A stretch of DNA of 64,000 nucleotides from Gilliamella sp. App6-5 (GCF_001690525.1 NZ_LZGT01000101.1:24526-88525); one strand, 5' to 3'; numbered from the stretch's first letter, positions 28,153 through 40,428 are shown. The notes: generated by a model from the letters alone, not told the origin. A program made the numbers and translations.

Positions 28153-29349
28153 TTATCGTTTGGGAAGAAGATAGGCGCTAAATGCCGCCAGTAATAATAA
28201 AATACTCGCCGTACCAAACGCAACTAAATGAGTGTGTAAGTGATCGTAAGCCCATCCACCTAACCATGAACCCATCATCGCACCAATTTGATGCCCCAAA
28301 TAGGTTAATCCAGAAAGTAATCCCACAATTTTTACACCATAAATATCTGCTGTAATAGCGCCAGACATTGACAAAGCGCCAGCCCAAACCAAACCACCTG
28401 CTGCTGCAATAGTAAAAAGCTGCCATTTAGTTGATGCTAAAACAAGAGTAATAAAACCTAAGCCTCGTATTAAATAGACCATCATCAAAATGTTTTTTCG
28501 TTGTACTATATCAGATAGATAACCCAAAACTAAGGTACTAAAAATAGCGACTAAACCAATCAAACCAATACCATTAGAACTGGTGATAGGATCAAAACCA
28601 TGATCGATAAGCATTGGGACACCATGTGTCCCTAATAAATTCATACTGAAACCACAGGTAAAAAGCCCAAAACTCAGTTGCCAAAATGGACGTGTTTTTA
28701 GCACATCTATAAGTTTGATACTAGGCTCTATTTTTTGATTGATAACAGGCTCTATACTAGAATTTTCGATCTCAGATTGATTATCTTTCATAATAAACAA
28801 AGCAATAGGTAAGGCGATAATCATAAAAATCACAGCAAACGAAATTAGCGTTGTTTGCCATCCATAAATAGGAATGAAGAATGCAAAAACAGGTAACATC
28901 ACCGCAATACCTGCCATACTTCCTGTTGATAAAATAAATAAGGCCAATCCTCTGCGTTTAATAAACCAACGCGCTACAATGGGCGTAAAGCTAACTGACC
29001 CTACAAAAGAAGTACCAAAAGATAATGCAATACCGAAAGATAGTAAAAAGCTCCAATAATCAGTTGAGTTAGCTGACCAAACTGTCGAGAGAATAATAAT
29101 GATCGTGCCTAATATTAGGACAAAACGAGTGCTATATTTACCCACTAAATATCCGGCTATTGGCATTGCGATACCTGAAAAAAGCATACCTATAGCAATA
29201 ATGCCAGAAAGGACGCTACGGCTAAAACCGAGATCATTTGCAATGGGAAGAAAAAAGACCCCCATACTCATTCTCAACCCACTGGAAAGTAAAGTAAGAA
29301 AAGAAGCTGCAATAACGATGTTCCAACCAAAATACCACGGAGATCGCAT
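28153..29349 (-). CDS. MFS transporter
   Basis: 398 aa with twelve predicted membrane helices, and a charged central loop near residues 190-215 (KDNQSEIENSS). The MFS loop between helices 2 and 3 reads GYLVGKYSTRFVLI, a variant of the G-x3-D-R-x-G motif, and the mirrored site in the second half is GYLSDIVQRKNIL. The general style (start WYFGWNIVIAASF) is that of the oxalate/formate and monocarboxylate-like branch. Substrate unknown. GGGAG lies before the ATG. It is a single gene and no regulator is adjacent. Confidence 0.85.
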   Translation of the reverse strand: MRSPWYFGWNIVIAASFLTLLSSGLRMSMGVFFLPIANDLGFSRSVLSGIIAIGMLFSGIAMPIAGYLVGKYSTRFVLILGTIIIILSTVWSANSTDYWSFLLSFGIALSFGTSFVGSVSFTPIVARWFIKRRGLALFILSTGSMAGIAVMLPVFAFFIPIYGWQTTLISFAVIFMIIALPIALFIMKDNQSEIENSSIEPVINQKIEPSIKLIDVLKTRPFWQLSFGLFTCGFSMNLLGTHGVPMLIDHGFDPITSSNGIGLIGLVAIFSTLVLGYLSDIVQRKNILMMVYLIRGLGFITLVLASTKWQLFTIAAAGGLVWAGALSMSGAITADIYGVKIVGLLSGLTYLGHQIGAMMGSWLGGWAYDHLHTHLVAFGTASILLLLAAFSAYLLPKR

Positions 29350-29408
29350 AATAACTCCCGATTATTTTTTATAGAAAACGGATCAAAAATTGTAGCATTA
29401 AAGTTTAG

Positions 29409-30810
<1,402 letters not shown>

Positions 30811-30941
30811 GTGTTTGAGTATAAAATATTAAAATCCATTCCCATGTTAGTTTAATAAAAAATGAGTTCGCTTATTCTTTTTATCAAGGAATATTGCTAG
30901 AATCTCATTTAATTTTTTAAAAGTTAATTTGAGTATTATTA

Positions 30942-31481
30942 ATGAGAAAACACAAATTAGACATGATGATATCTACTGATGATATCCAAAAGCGCGTAAT
31001 CGAATTAGGTCAACAAATAAGTCAAGACTATAAAGATAGCCAAAATGAACTTATTTTAGTTGGCCTTTTGCGTGGCTCTTTCATTTTTATGGCCGATTTG
31101 AGCAGGGCAATTACGGTCGGACACGAAGTTGATTTTATGACAGCATCAAGCTATGGTAATGCTATTATTAGTAACCGTGATGTTAAAATATTAAAAGACT
31201 TAGACGAAGATATCCGTGATAAAGATGTATTGATTATCGAAGATATTATAGATACGGGAAATACACTCAGCAAAGTTATGGCTATTTTAAAATTGCGACA
31301 TCCACGTAGTATTGAAATTTGTACACTGCTAGATAAACCTTCACGGCGTGAAGTAAACGTTCCTGTTAAATATATCGGATTTTCCATTCCTGACGAGTTT
31401 GTTGTGGGTTATGGTATTGACTATGCTCAACACTATCGTCACTTACCCTATATTGGTCATGTCACTTTACTTGAATCTTAA
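30942..31481 (+). CDS. hpt: Hypoxanthine phosphoribosyltransferase
   Basis: Purine salvage: joins hypoxanthine (and guanine weakly) to PRPP. 179 aa, E. coli 178. The PRPP-binding loop is [17 protein letters not shown]; other family blocks are [26 protein letters not shown] and [16 protein letters not shown]. Its stop lies 17 bases before the tamA start, so it may share a transcript with tamA-tamB. Confidence 0.97.
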   Translation: MRKHKLDMMISTDDIQKRVIELGQQISQDYKDSQNELILVGLLRGSFIFMADLSRAITVGHEVDFMTASSYGNAIISNRDVKILKDLDEDIRDKDVLIIEDIIDTGNTLSKVMAILKLRHPRSIEICTLLDKPSRREVNVPVKYIGFSIPDEFVVGYGIDYAQHYRHLPYIGHVTLLES

Positions 31482-31498
31482 TATTATACGAGGTGTAT

Positions 31499-33214
31499 GT
31501 GTCGCGATTTTCCTGTTCATTAGGTTTTCTCTTAGTGCTGACAGCTACAGCAAGTTATGCTGATATGAAATTATCCATTAAGGGATTAACAGGAGAACTT
31601 GCTGATAATGTTGAGGCGCGTACTTCATTAATTACACCAGACAAAGTTAGTGATACCCCAAATTTTAAGCGTTATTTTGAAAGTGAAGCCCAAAAAGCAC
31701 TACGCGCTTTAGGTTACTACTCTCCTACTTTTAAATACAACGCTCAAAATCCCAAAGTGCTTATTGTTAGCATATCACCAGGCGACCCCGTATTAGTCGA
31801 GCAACTCAATGTCAATATCACCGGTGACGGACAAAAAGATCCTGATTTTGAATATTTAATAACAAACAACTTACCTAAAATTGGCGATGTATTAAATCAT
31901 GGTATTTACGAATCATTTAAGAAAAGTCTGCAAAATTTATCATTAAAAAAAGGTTACTTTGATGCCAATATGCCTAAACATCAGTTAGCTGTCTTAATGT
32001 CTAAACATCAGGCCTTTTGGAATATTGATTATACAACAGGTAGACGCTACCGATTAGGTAAAGTGACTTTTCATAATGCCAAAATCCGTGATGATTATTT
32101 AGCTAATATTGTGCCATTTAAAGAAGGTGAGGAATATACTGCTGAACAGTTGTCATTATTAAATAGACGCCTTACCTCAACAAACTGGTTTAATTCAGTG
32201 GTGGTTGTCCCAGATTTTCCTCATGTAACAGAAGATAAAGTACTTCCCATCGATGTAGAAACCTCACCCCGCAAAAAAAATAATATGGATTTAGGATTAG
32301 GCTTTTCAACTGATAACGGTGTGCATGGTAAAATTGGTTGGAATAAACCTTGGATCAATAGCCGAGGACAAAGTTTTCAAAGTAACTTATCGCTATCCTC
32401 ACCAGAACAAATGGTCACTATGAGTTACAAAATCCCGTTAAAAAAATCGCCTTTAGAACAATATTACACTATCCAAGGTGGTTATAAAAAGATTGATAAT
32501 AATGATACCTATTCGCGATCTTATACGTTCGGAGCTTTACGCAACTGGGATAATTTTTATGGATGGCAAACAGCATTAGGTTTCAATGTGTTGCAAGATG
32601 ATTTTACCCAAGGTGATGCAAGTTTTAAAACATTTTTGTATTATCCTTCGCTGAGCTTATCAAGAATCCGTTCTGATGGTGAATTATTAGCGATGTGGGG
32701 CGATTCGCAGCGTTACTCTGTTGAAGCAGCTGGAAAGGAATTAGGTTCAGATATTAATTTTGTACGCTTTCAAGCACAGCAGACTTGGATTCGATCACTA
32801 AAAAAATCGCATCGATTTATAGCCCGCGGTAATTTTGGCATTATACAAGCAAACAATTTTGACCGAGTTCCACCTTCATTCAGGTTTTTTGCCGGTGGTG
32901 AACGCAGCATTCGAGGTTACAGTTATCAGTCTATTTCACCTAAGGATAAAAAAGACAAGTTAAAAGGTGCCTCTAAGCTCATTACAGGTTCTCTTGAATA
33001 TCAATATAATTTATCTGGATCATGGTGGGGAGCTGCGTTTGTAGATACTGGTGAAGCTATAGACAAAGTTGATAAAACTAAATTCTATACTGGAACAGGA
33101 TTGGGTATTCGTTGGGCATCACCTGTTGGAACAATAAAAATGGATTTAGCAACACCGCTCAACAAAGATACGGGTTCTATTCACCTATACATTGGCCTAG
33201 GAAGCGAATTATAA
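31499..33214 (+). CDS. tamA: Translocation and assembly module protein TamA
   Basis: An Omp85-family outer-membrane beta-barrel that works with TamB in lipid transport and outer-membrane assembly. GTG 31499 is chosen because GAGGT (31490-31494) lies just upstream; an in-frame GTG at 31493 would overlap that site. 571 aa: signal peptide about 1-24 (ending SYA), three POTRA repeats to about residue 265, then the barrel. The Omp85 L6 loop motif appears in GGERSIRGYSYQS (about 465-477), and the barrel ends IHLYIGLGSEL. Two bases separate it from tamB. Confidence 0.94.
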   Translation: MSRFSCSLGFLLVLTATASYADMKLSIKGLTGELADNVEARTSLITPDKVSDTPNFKRYFESEAQKALRALGYYSPTFKYNAQNPKVLIVSISPGDPVLVEQLNVNITGDGQKDPDFEYLITNNLPKIGDVLNHGIYESFKKSLQNLSLKKGYFDANMPKHQLAVLMSKHQAFWNIDYTTGRRYRLGKVTFHNAKIRDDYLANIVPFKEGEEYTAEQLSLLNRRLTSTNWFNSVVVVPDFPHVTEDKVLPIDVETSPRKKNNMDLGLGFSTDNGVHGKIGWNKPWINSRGQSFQSNLSLSSPEQMVTMSYKIPLKKSPLEQYYTIQGGYKKIDNNDTYSRSYTFGALRNWDNFYGWQTALGFNVLQDDFTQGDASFKTFLYYPSLSLSRIRSDGELLAMWGDSQRYSVEAAGKELGSDINFVRFQAQQTWIRSLKKSHRFIARGNFGIIQANNFDRVPPSFRFFAGGERSIRGYSYQSISPKDKKDKLKGASKLITGSLEYQYNLSGSWWGAAFVDTGEAIDKVDKTKFYTGTGLGIRWASPVGTIKMDLATPLNKDTGSIHLYIGLGSEL

Positions 33215-33215
33215 T

Positions 33216-36200
33216 ATGACAACAAATTCTGTTAGAATAAAAAAAATTAAAAACCTGAAACGGATATATAAATGGAAAAAGCGAAGCGTTGCCATTTTAT
33301 CTGTTTTCGTCTTTCTAATTGCCTTTATTATTCTATTTATATACACAAGTATAGGGGTTAGACTAACCACTTATGTTTTAAATAAATTTTTACCTGAGCT
33401 AAAGATAACACAAGTTGAGGGAACCTTCCATAATCTGCATATTCAAGGTCTTTCGCTAGAATTACCAGGTGTTAATGTTCAAGTCAATGATGCTTCTCTT
33501 TCACTTGCTGGGTTTTGTTTATTAAAAACCGAAATCTGTATCAATCAATTTAATGCCAATGGTGTAAATGTTTCAATTAATACCGAACAAATAGATAGTT
33601 CACCTAGCGAAGAGCCCAGCACAGAAATACGTTTTGAGCTCAAAACGCCGTTACCTATAGATCTTAAAAATACCCACCTAACTAATATAAAAGTCACCGT
33701 TGATGATATGCAATTTGATATGTCAGACTTTACTGGTAAAGCAACGTGGGTTAATAATCAAATTTATGTTTATCCGGCTGTAGCAACAGATTTAAGCGCT
33801 ATTTTTGCGAATAATAAAATAACCAATGTACCCGTAAAAGCAACAGTCGAAGATATCTCGCTTAATGAAAAAATCAGCCAACTTTTTAATCAACCACTGA
33901 TTGACTCATTACCTCAAGTTAATATTCCATTAAATATTAATGTGACAAGTTTAACCGGTAATAACTGGTTATTACATATAGGTGGGCAAGATTATCGATT
34001 CAATAACGTTGTAATTCAAACTAATATCGTTAATAGTCGTATCATTGTAAAACAAGTCGATACAGATGCTACCACCCCTTACGCAAGCGGACATGCTTCG
34101 GTTTCGGGCGAAATCACATTACATGACGATTGGCCAGTACTAGCATTAGTGAAAGCAAATACCGAACACAACCAATTTGATGCACAGTTTTCAGGAAAAT
34201 TGCTGGGTGAGTTGTTAGCCAATACAACCATGAACGGTTCAAATCAAATGAAACTAAGTGGACACATCAATTTTATTGAAAAATGCCTACCTATCATGAC
34301 CCAACTCGAAGGTAAGCATATCCAATGGCCACTTGAAGGACAAGCGCAATATGAATTAAATGATTTTGATGCATCAATAAATGGTAACGTGCAGCAGTAT
34401 CAAATGTCAGCTAAAGGTTATATAAAAGGAGAAGAATTAGCCAACACTATGTTTGATATTGCCGGTACAGGCACCAATCAAGGTGCAATGATCGACCATG
34501 GCATAATTAAATTACCTCAAGGTGAAATTAATATAGCAGGAACTGCAAATTGGCAACAAGCCCTGCAATGGGATACCGACATAAAACTCAATAACGTTGA
34601 TATCACCAAAGAATTGCCAAATTATCCAATTCGATTAAACGGCCAATTGAAAACAACCGGCTCGCTAGAGGGAGACAAATGGGCGTTTAATTTGTCCGAT
34701 TTACAATTAAAAGGTAATATCAAACATGCCGATTTTTCGACATCAGGTAATCTATCTGTTAACTCTGAAAATAGAGCCACTGCAAATGATTTTACGATTA
34801 AATGGGGGAAAAATCAGCTCAATTTAAATGGCTCAAGTGAAAGAGGCAGCTTACTTGCGAAGTTAAATTTCGAATCGCTATCGTTATTGATTGAGGGCAT
34901 GCAAGGATCTATTGCGGGTAATATTAAACTCAATGGTGCTGCTAGCAATGCCACTATTGATACCAATTTGTCGGTTAACTCACTTTCTTTTGACACGATC
35001 AAAGTTGCTAAAGCCAATCTCGTTGGCAAAGTTGAATATAAAAATCAAGTCAGTGGTAACATCAAACTAACCGGTCAATCAATAGAATTGCCAAGCCAAA
35101 CCATCAAAAAAGCAACTATTGATCTGTATGGTAGTGAAAGCCAGCATACTTTAACAGTTAATATTGATGGTGAACCAGTATCATTAAAAACTTCGTTAAC
35201 AGGACAGCTTGATAAAGCACGCACAAAATGGCACGGGACCATCCCTCACGCCCTACTCAATTTAGGCAATAACAATAATTGGCAACTCGCTAAATCTGTA
35301 GACTTAGCTTATGATGTGAATAATCAAATCCCAGCCATTAATGCTCACTGTTGGGTAAATGGTAATTCAAATATATGCTTGGATAAACAACTATCGTTAG
35401 CTAAAAATACCAATACCAGTATCACACTAAAAGAGATCAATCTATCTAAACTACCAATATCAAACGATGCTGAAACCAAACTTGCTGGTAATGTAAATGG
35501 TAAAGTCATCATCCAATTTAAAAATGACACTGAAATACCATCAATAAAAGCGAATATAACCAGCCATGATGTTTATATTCAACAAATGGTGACCTCGCAG
35601 TCGTTGCCACTGCCTTTCGATCTTTTTAAGATTGATGCAGAATTTAATGAGCAACAAGCTAAATTAGATTGGATTTTTGGCCTAAATAAACTAGGAAAAA
35701 TTAGCGGGAATATCGTTATAACAGATCCAATCAATCAAAAAGCATTAAGTGGCCAATTAAATATCGATCATTTGGCGTTAGCAATTATTAATCCGTTGTT
35801 AGATAGCAAAGATTACGCCAAAGGAGCCATTAATGGTAAGGTTAAATTTTCTGGATCACTCAATGACCCGTTGCTTACAGGTAATATTAACTTACAAAAT
35901 AGTGAAATAAAATCAAGCCAATTACCGATTGATGTTAAATCAGCTAAATTTGATATCAATTTCATGGGTAAATCATCTACTTTAAAAGGTATTTTAGCTA
36001 CACAAGCTGGCAATGTTAATATTAATGGTAATGCCAGCTGGAACACTTTTGATAAATGGCAAGCCTCGTTAACGGTTAATGGCGCTGCCATGGAAGTGTC
36101 TGTGCCACCAATGATTGCTATGACCATCGTTCCCGATATTAAAATCAGTGCAACACCAGATGAACTAGCATTATTAGGTAAAGTGAGCATTCCAAAAGGT

Positions 36201-37019
36201 AAAATAACGGTTGAATCACTTCCATCATCGAGTATTGATGTATCGCCAGATGAAGTAATGCTCGATATAAATCGAAAAGAAATTAATCCACAAAAATTTG
36301 GTATGAAAATCTTTAGCCATCTTGAAATTGCTATTGGTGATCAAGTTATGGTCGATGCTTTTGGATTAAAAGCCTCACTTAAAGGTAACTTGATTGCGGC
36401 ACAAACCAATAAGGGGCTTGATCTGCATGGCGAGGTTTTGATTCCAACAGGCCGATTCCATGCTTATGGACAGGATTTGGTTATCCACAAAGGCATAATT
36501 ACATTTTCAGGCTCGACAGATCAAGCCATGCTTGACATTGAAGCAATCCGTAATCCTGAATCTATGGATAATAGTAATATCATGGCGGGAATTCGGATTA
36601 CGGGATCCTCGGAATCTCCTAAAATTGAAGTGTTTTCAGATCCGGCCATGTCACAGCAAGAAGCCCTTTCCTACTTAATTCGGGGTCAAGGACTTGATAG
36701 TGCGGAACAAAGTGACAGTGACATGATGACCGCATTACTCGTTGGTATTGGCACAGCAAAAACCGGTAAATATATTGGCGATATCGGTAATGCATTTGGT
36801 ATCAAAAATCTAACACTTGATACGCAAGGTGCAGGTAATAACTCTAAAGTTGTGGTGAGTGGTTACATATTACCTAACTTACAACTCAAGTATGGCGTAG
36901 GCATATTTGATTCACTGGCCACTTTTACTTTGCGTTACCGCCTAATGCCTAGTCTCTATTTAGATGCTACATCAAGCTTAGCACAAACATTAGATCTGAT
37001 TTATCAATTTGATTTTTAA
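33216..37019 (+). CDS. tamB: Translocation and assembly module protein TamB
   Basis: 1,267 aa, close to E. coli TamB (1,259). A single N-terminal membrane anchor (about residues 25-48) is followed by a very long region of repetitive beta strands that in the family forms a hydrophobic groove spanning the periplasm for lipid transfer. The C-terminal DUF490 domain is recognisable (GRFHAYGQDLVIHKG, GIRITGSSESPKIEVFS, SYLIRGQGL) and ends in an aromatic F. It pairs with TamA directly upstream. No break is seen. Confidence 0.96.
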   Translation: MTTNSVRIKKIKNLKRIYKWKKRSVAILSVFVFLIAFIILFIYTSIGVRLTTYVLNKFLPELKITQVEGTFHNLHIQGLSLELPGVNVQVNDASLSLAGFCLLKTEICINQFNANGVNVSINTEQIDSSPSEEPSTEIRFELKTPLPIDLKNTHLTNIKVTVDDMQFDMSDFTGKATWVNNQIYVYPAVATDLSAIFANNKITNVPVKATVEDISLNEKISQLFNQPLIDSLPQVNIPLNINVTSLTGNNWLLHIGGQDYRFNNVVIQTNIVNSRIIVKQVDTDATTPYASGHASVSGEITLHDDWPVLALVKANTEHNQFDAQFSGKLLGELLANTTMNGSNQMKLSGHINFIEKCLPIMTQLEGKHIQWPLEGQAQYELNDFDASINGNVQQYQMSAKGYIKGEELANTMFDIAGTGTNQGAMIDHGIIKLPQGEINIAGTANWQQALQWDTDIKLNNVDITKELPNYPIRLNGQLKTTGSLEGDKWAFNLSDLQLKGNIKHADFSTSGNLSVNSENRATANDFTIKWGKNQLNLNGSSERGSLLAKLNFESLSLLIEGMQGSIAGNIKLNGAASNATIDTNLSVNSLSFDTIKVAKANLVGKVEYKNQVSGNIKLTGQSIELPSQTIKKATIDLYGSESQHTLTVNIDGEPVSLKTSLTGQLDKARTKWHGTIPHALLNLGNNNNWQLAKSVDLAYDVNNQIPAINAHCWVNGNSNICLDKQLSLAKNTNTSITLKEINLSKLPISNDAETKLAGNVNGKVIIQFKNDTEIPSIKANITSHDVYIQQMVTSQSLPLPFDLFKIDAEFNEQQAKLDWIFGLNKLGKISGNIVITDPINQKALSGQLNIDHLALAIINPLLDSKDYAKGAINGKVKFSGSLNDPLLTGNINLQNSEIKSSQLPIDVKSAKFDINFMGKSSTLKGILATQAGNVNINGNASWNTFDKWQASLTVNGAAMEVSVPPMIAMTIVPDIKISATPDELALLGKVSIPKGKITVESLPSSSIDVSPDEVMLDINRKEINPQKFGMKIFSHLEIAIGDQVMVDAFGLKASLKGNLIAAQTNKGLDLHGEVLIPTGRFHAYGQDLVIHKGIITFSGSTDQAMLDIEAIRNPESMDNSNIMAGIRITGSSESPKIEVFSDPAMSQQEALSYLIRGQGLDSAEQSDSDMMTALLVGIGTAKTGKYIGDIGNAFGIKNLTLDTQGAGNNSKVVVSGYILPNLQLKYGVGIFDSLATFTLRYRLMPSLYLDATSSLAQTLDLIYQFDF

Positions 37020-37045
37020 ACCAAATAAAACTTATCCATCGTTTT

Positions 37046-37070
37046 ACCTTGCCAATTACCTTGGCAAGGT
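37046..37070. terminator. Hairpin between tamB and mnmD
   Basis: A perfect 8-bp stem (ACCTTGCC / GGCAAGGT) with a 9-nt loop in the 50-bp gap between convergent genes. Neither side has a real T run, so termination by this hairpin is uncertain. Confidence 0.4.
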
Positions 37071-37783
37071 TACACATCTTTATACCCAATTAACATTTCG
37101 CGTTTTACCCCAAATCCTTTGCGTTTGTGCACTTTGAATCCAGCATTCAGCAAATTTCGTCGCACAAATCCAGCCGCAGTAAACGTGGCAAAAGAACCAT
37201 TTGTTGCCGTCAGTGCATAACAATCTTTAAATAATGGTTCTGACCACATATCAGGATTTTTAGCTGGAGAAAATCCATCAAAAAACCAAGCATCAATCAA
37301 TACATTTTGCTTCGCTAAAAAATCAGAAAAATGGCGAATATCATCATAACATATTGTTAAACTAGCGTTTTCAAACCGGCAATTAGAATCAATCAAACTA
37401 GCCTGAAGTTGTTTTGCTAACGAAAATAACATTTCATTTTTACAAATCACATTATCATGCACCTTTATAAGTTCATCTAATGATAATGGATACTTTTCGA
37501 CACTGAAAAAAGCAAGATGTTTAAGTATATGGTGCGGATGCTGACTTCTAAAATTTAAAAACGTTTGCCATAAAATCAAAAAACTTAGTCCCGAACCAAA
37601 ACCTGTTTCGCCAACAATAAATGTATTTTGCTTATGCTCTAAAAAACGCTGAGTTAAATCGTTACCTTCAATAAATACGTACCTTGTTTCGTCAATAGCG
37701 CCTTCGGTATTAAAATACACATCATCAAAATGAACAGAAACAGGCATCTGATTTTCATTCCAAATAATCGTCGATTTATGCAT
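37070..37783 (-). CDS. mnmD: Stand-alone tRNA mnm5(s2)U methyltransferase (MnmD type)
   Basis: Corresponds to only the N-terminal methyltransferase half of E. coli MnmC (668 aa), which adds the last methyl group to mnm5s2U34 in tRNA. 237 aa from ATG 37783, which follows AAGGGAAA. SAM motif VGETGFGSGLSFL, family-specific blocks DAWFFDGFSPAKNPDMW and TFTAAGFVRRNL. The FAD-dependent oxidase half that removes the carboxymethyl group is absent, and its coding sequence is not visible on either side. The last step from nm5U to mnm5U would then need the MnmE/MnmG ammonium route. Confidence 0.9.
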   Translation of the reverse strand: MHKSTIIWNENQMPVSVHFDDVYFNTEGAIDETRYVFIEGNDLTQRFLEHKQNTFIVGETGFGSGLSFLILWQTFLNFRSQHPHHILKHLAFFSVEKYPLSLDELIKVHDNVICKNEMLFSLAKQLQASLIDSNCRFENASLTICYDDIRHFSDFLAKQNVLIDAWFFDGFSPAKNPDMWSEPLFKDCYALTATNGSFATFTAAGFVRRNLLNAGFKVHKRKGFGVKREMLIGYKDV

Positions 37784-37871
37784 AAATTTCCCTTTAACAA
37801 CAGTATTTAACAAACTGTATATTAGTTTAGATTATGTATATAATACGTGAAGTTAACTTATGAGGTAAATT

Positions 37872-38603
37872 ATGGTATTTCTCTTTCGCTTAATTAGTGT
37901 TGTTATTATTGGTATTGTCATTTGCGTGTTAGGCACTCTATTTTGCTTATTCAATCCAAGAAATCCTAAAAATGTGGCAAGATTTGCACATTTATTTAGT
38001 TTTTTCTTTAAACCAATATTCGGTGTGAAAGTTGATACTCGCCTCTCCCCTGATATTAGAAAAATGGGTAGCTGCGTCTATATTGCCAATCATCAAGATA
38101 ACTATGATGTCGTTGTAGCAGGTGATGTGGTACAGCCTAAAACTGTCACAGTCGGTAAAAAAAGTCTGGCTTGGATTCCATTTTTTGGGCAACTTTATTA
38201 CCTTACCGGCAATATTCTTATTGATCGTAATAATAAATCAAAAGCTCGCGATACAATTGAACAAGTTGTCAATGAAATCAAAAAACGTGGCATATCTATT
38301 TGGATGTTTCCAGAAGGTACTCGTAGCCGTGGACGTGGATTGTTACCGTTTAAAACAGGCGCATTTAAAGCCGCAATTGCAGCTGGTGTACCCATTGTGC
38401 CAATTTGTGTATCGCAAACCAATGATATCAAGCTTAATCGTCTAAATAATGGGTATGTTATTATTGAAATGCTAGATCCTATCGAAACAAAAGATCTGGG
38501 CAAAGAAGATGCCAGAGCCTTAATGGAACATTGCTATAGCCAGATGGCAGCTAAAATAGCACAAATAAATGATGAAGCAAAACAGTTAAACAATCAAAAA
38601 TAA
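37872..38603 (+). CDS. plsC: 1-acyl-sn-glycerol-3-phosphate acyltransferase
   Basis: Second acylation step of phospholipid synthesis, at the inner membrane. 243 aa, E. coli 245. N-terminal hydrophobic segment (about 5-27). Acyltransferase motif I is NHQDNYD (His74 and Asp79), motif III is MFPEGTRSRGRGLLPFKTG (about 143-161) and motif IV is GVPIVPICVS. TGAGG lies before the ATG. It is followed at three bases by cmoM, so the two are probably co-transcribed. Confidence 0.96.
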   Translation: MVFLFRLISVVIIGIVICVLGTLFCLFNPRNPKNVARFAHLFSFFFKPIFGVKVDTRLSPDIRKMGSCVYIANHQDNYDVVVAGDVVQPKTVTVGKKSLAWIPFFGQLYYLTGNILIDRNNKSKARDTIEQVVNEIKKRGISIWMFPEGTRSRGRGLLPFKTGAFKAAIAAGVPIVPICVSQTNDIKLNRLNNGYVIIEMLDPIETKDLGKEDARALMEHCYSQMAAKIAQINDEAKQLNNQK

Positions 38604-38606
38604 CTC

Positions 38607-39386
38607 ATGAATAAACAAGATCGTAATTTTGATGACATCAGCAATAAATTTGCACAAAATATTTATGGCACAACCAAAGGCAAAATTCGCGAAGCGGTAA
38701 TATGGAAAGAACTAGAAAAAATTTTATCAACTTATCCAACCAATAAGCCACTAACCATACTTGATGCCGGCGGTGGGCAAGGCCAAATCGCCTGCAGACT
38801 TGCCAAGCTTGGACATCAAGTAACACTCTGTGATATTTCTGAACAAATGCTGGCAGTGGCAAAACAAAAAGCTCAAGCAGAAAAGGTAAATATAAATTGT
38901 CTTTGCTGCCCTATTCAACAGCTTGATAACTTAATTAGCCAACAGTTTGATTTAGTCATTTGTCATGCAGTTTTAGAATGGATAGCTGAGCCAATTGAAT
39001 TAATAACATCATTAAAAAAACATCTAAACCCCGAGGGTTATTTATCGTTAATGTTTTATAACTATCATGCGCTTTTATTTAAAACCGTTACATTAGGCAA
39101 TTTTGGTTACACGCAATCGGGTTTAGCTAAACGCAAAAAAAAGACACTTTCTCCTGATTTTCCAAGAGTTCCAACAGACGTATATCACTGGCTTACACAG
39201 CTAGATTTTACTATCTTACAAAAAACAGGGATTCGCATTTTTCATGATTATCTTACCAATAACTCCAAAGCCGAAACTCACTTTGAGCAGTTATTAGAAC
39301 TTGAACAAAAGTATTGCCAAATTGAACCTTATCTTAATTTAGCAAGATATATATTAGTTACCGCAAAAAATAAAATAAACTCATAA
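38607..39386 (+). CDS. cmoM: tRNA 5-carboxymethoxyuridine methyltransferase CmoM
   Basis: Methylates cmo5U34 to mcmo5U34 in several tRNAs (formerly SmtA). 259 aa. The start QDRNFDDISNKFAQNIYGTTKGKIREA is strongly family-like; SAM motif LDAGGGQGQIACRLA (about 50-64), then VICHAVLEWIA, LMFYNYHALLFK and TLSPDFPR. It starts three bases after plsC. Together with mnmD and trmA it makes this segment rich in tRNA-modification genes. Confidence 0.94.
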   Translation: MNKQDRNFDDISNKFAQNIYGTTKGKIREAVIWKELEKILSTYPTNKPLTILDAGGGQGQIACRLAKLGHQVTLCDISEQMLAVAKQKAQAEKVNINCLCCPIQQLDNLISQQFDLVICHAVLEWIAEPIELITSLKKHLNPEGYLSLMFYNYHALLFKTVTLGNFGYTQSGLAKRKKKTLSPDFPRVPTDVYHWLTQLDFTILQKTGIRIFHDYLTNNSKAETHFEQLLELEQKYCQIEPYLNLARYILVTAKNKINS

Positions 39387-39487
39387 ATAAACCCGTACTC
39401 ACCATGCATTTTTAAATGATTACTCGAAAATTTTGTCATAAATCGGTATGATAAGCAGATTAATTTTATTGGTTAAGGAAAATAAGC

Positions 39488-40414
39488 ATGATTGTTGTAA
39501 CTGGCGGTGCCGGATTTATTGGTAGTAATATTGTGAAAGGTCTAAATGATCTAGGACATAAAGACATTTTGGTTGTTGATGATTTAACCGACGGCACTAA
39601 ATTTGCCAATTTGGCTGATCTAGATATTGCCGATTATATGGATAAAGACGAGTTTATCGCAGCTATTATTAGTCATGAAGATCTCGATATTGATGTTGTT
39701 TTTCACCAAGGCGCTTGTTCATCAACCACTGAATGGGATGGTAAATTTATGATGGAGAACAACTATGACTATTCAAAAGACTTACTGCATTACTGTTTAG
39801 ACTTCAACATTCCATTTTTATATGCATCATCTGCCGCAACTTATGGTGGACGCAGTGATAACTTTATTGAAGATCGCGCTTACGAAAAACCTTTAAATGT
39901 TTATGGATATTCTAAGTTCTTATTCGACCAATACGTAAGACAACTATTACCCCAAGCTAATTCACCGGTTTGCGGATTCCGCTATTTTAATGTCTATGGA
40001 CCTCGCGAATCGCACAAAGGTAGCATGGCAAGTGTTGCATTTCATTTAAATGAACAGATTAACAAAGGTGAAAAACCAAAACTCTTTGCTGGTAGTGAGA
40101 ATTTTAAACGTGACTTTATTTATGTTGGTGATGTCGTTGCGGTCAATTTATGGTTCTGGAAAAACAAAATCTCGGGCATTTATAACTGTGGAACAGGTCG
40201 AGCAGAATCATTTCAAGCTGTTGCTGATGCGGTACTTGACTATCATAAAAAAGGCGAAATTGATTATATTACTTTCCCTGAGCATCTAAAAGGGCGTTAC
40301 CAAAGCTATACTCAAGCTGATATGACTAAATTTAGACAAACAACATGTCCAATTGAATTTAAAACTGTTGCTGAAGGAACTGCGGAATATATGAAATGGC
40401 TCAATGAACAATAA
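39488..40414 (+). CDS. hldD: ADP-L-glycero-D-manno-heptose 6-epimerase, copy 2
   Basis: 308 aa, with the same motifs as the copy at 21347: [20 protein letters not shown] and [19 protein letters not shown] precedes the ATG. This copy stands first in hldD-waaF-waaC, the arrangement found in enterics, so it is probably the ancestral one and the island copy the duplicate. Differences from copy 1 are scattered conservative changes, mainly in residues 20-80 and after 150. Fourteen bases separate it from waaF. Confidence 0.97.
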   Translation: MIVVTGGAGFIGSNIVKGLNDLGHKDILVVDDLTDGTKFANLADLDIADYMDKDEFIAAIISHEDLDIDVVFHQGACSSTTEWDGKFMMENNYDYSKDLLHYCLDFNIPFLYASSAATYGGRSDNFIEDRAYEKPLNVYGYSKFLFDQYVRQLLPQANSPVCGFRYFNVYGPRESHKGSMASVAFHLNEQINKGEKPKLFAGSENFKRDFIYVGDVVAVNLWFWKNKISGIYNCGTGRAESFQAVADAVLDYHKKGEIDYITFPEHLKGRYQSYTQADMTKFRQTTCPIEFKTVAEGTAEYMKWLNEQ

Positions 40415-40428
40415 AGGGAATTAATTAA

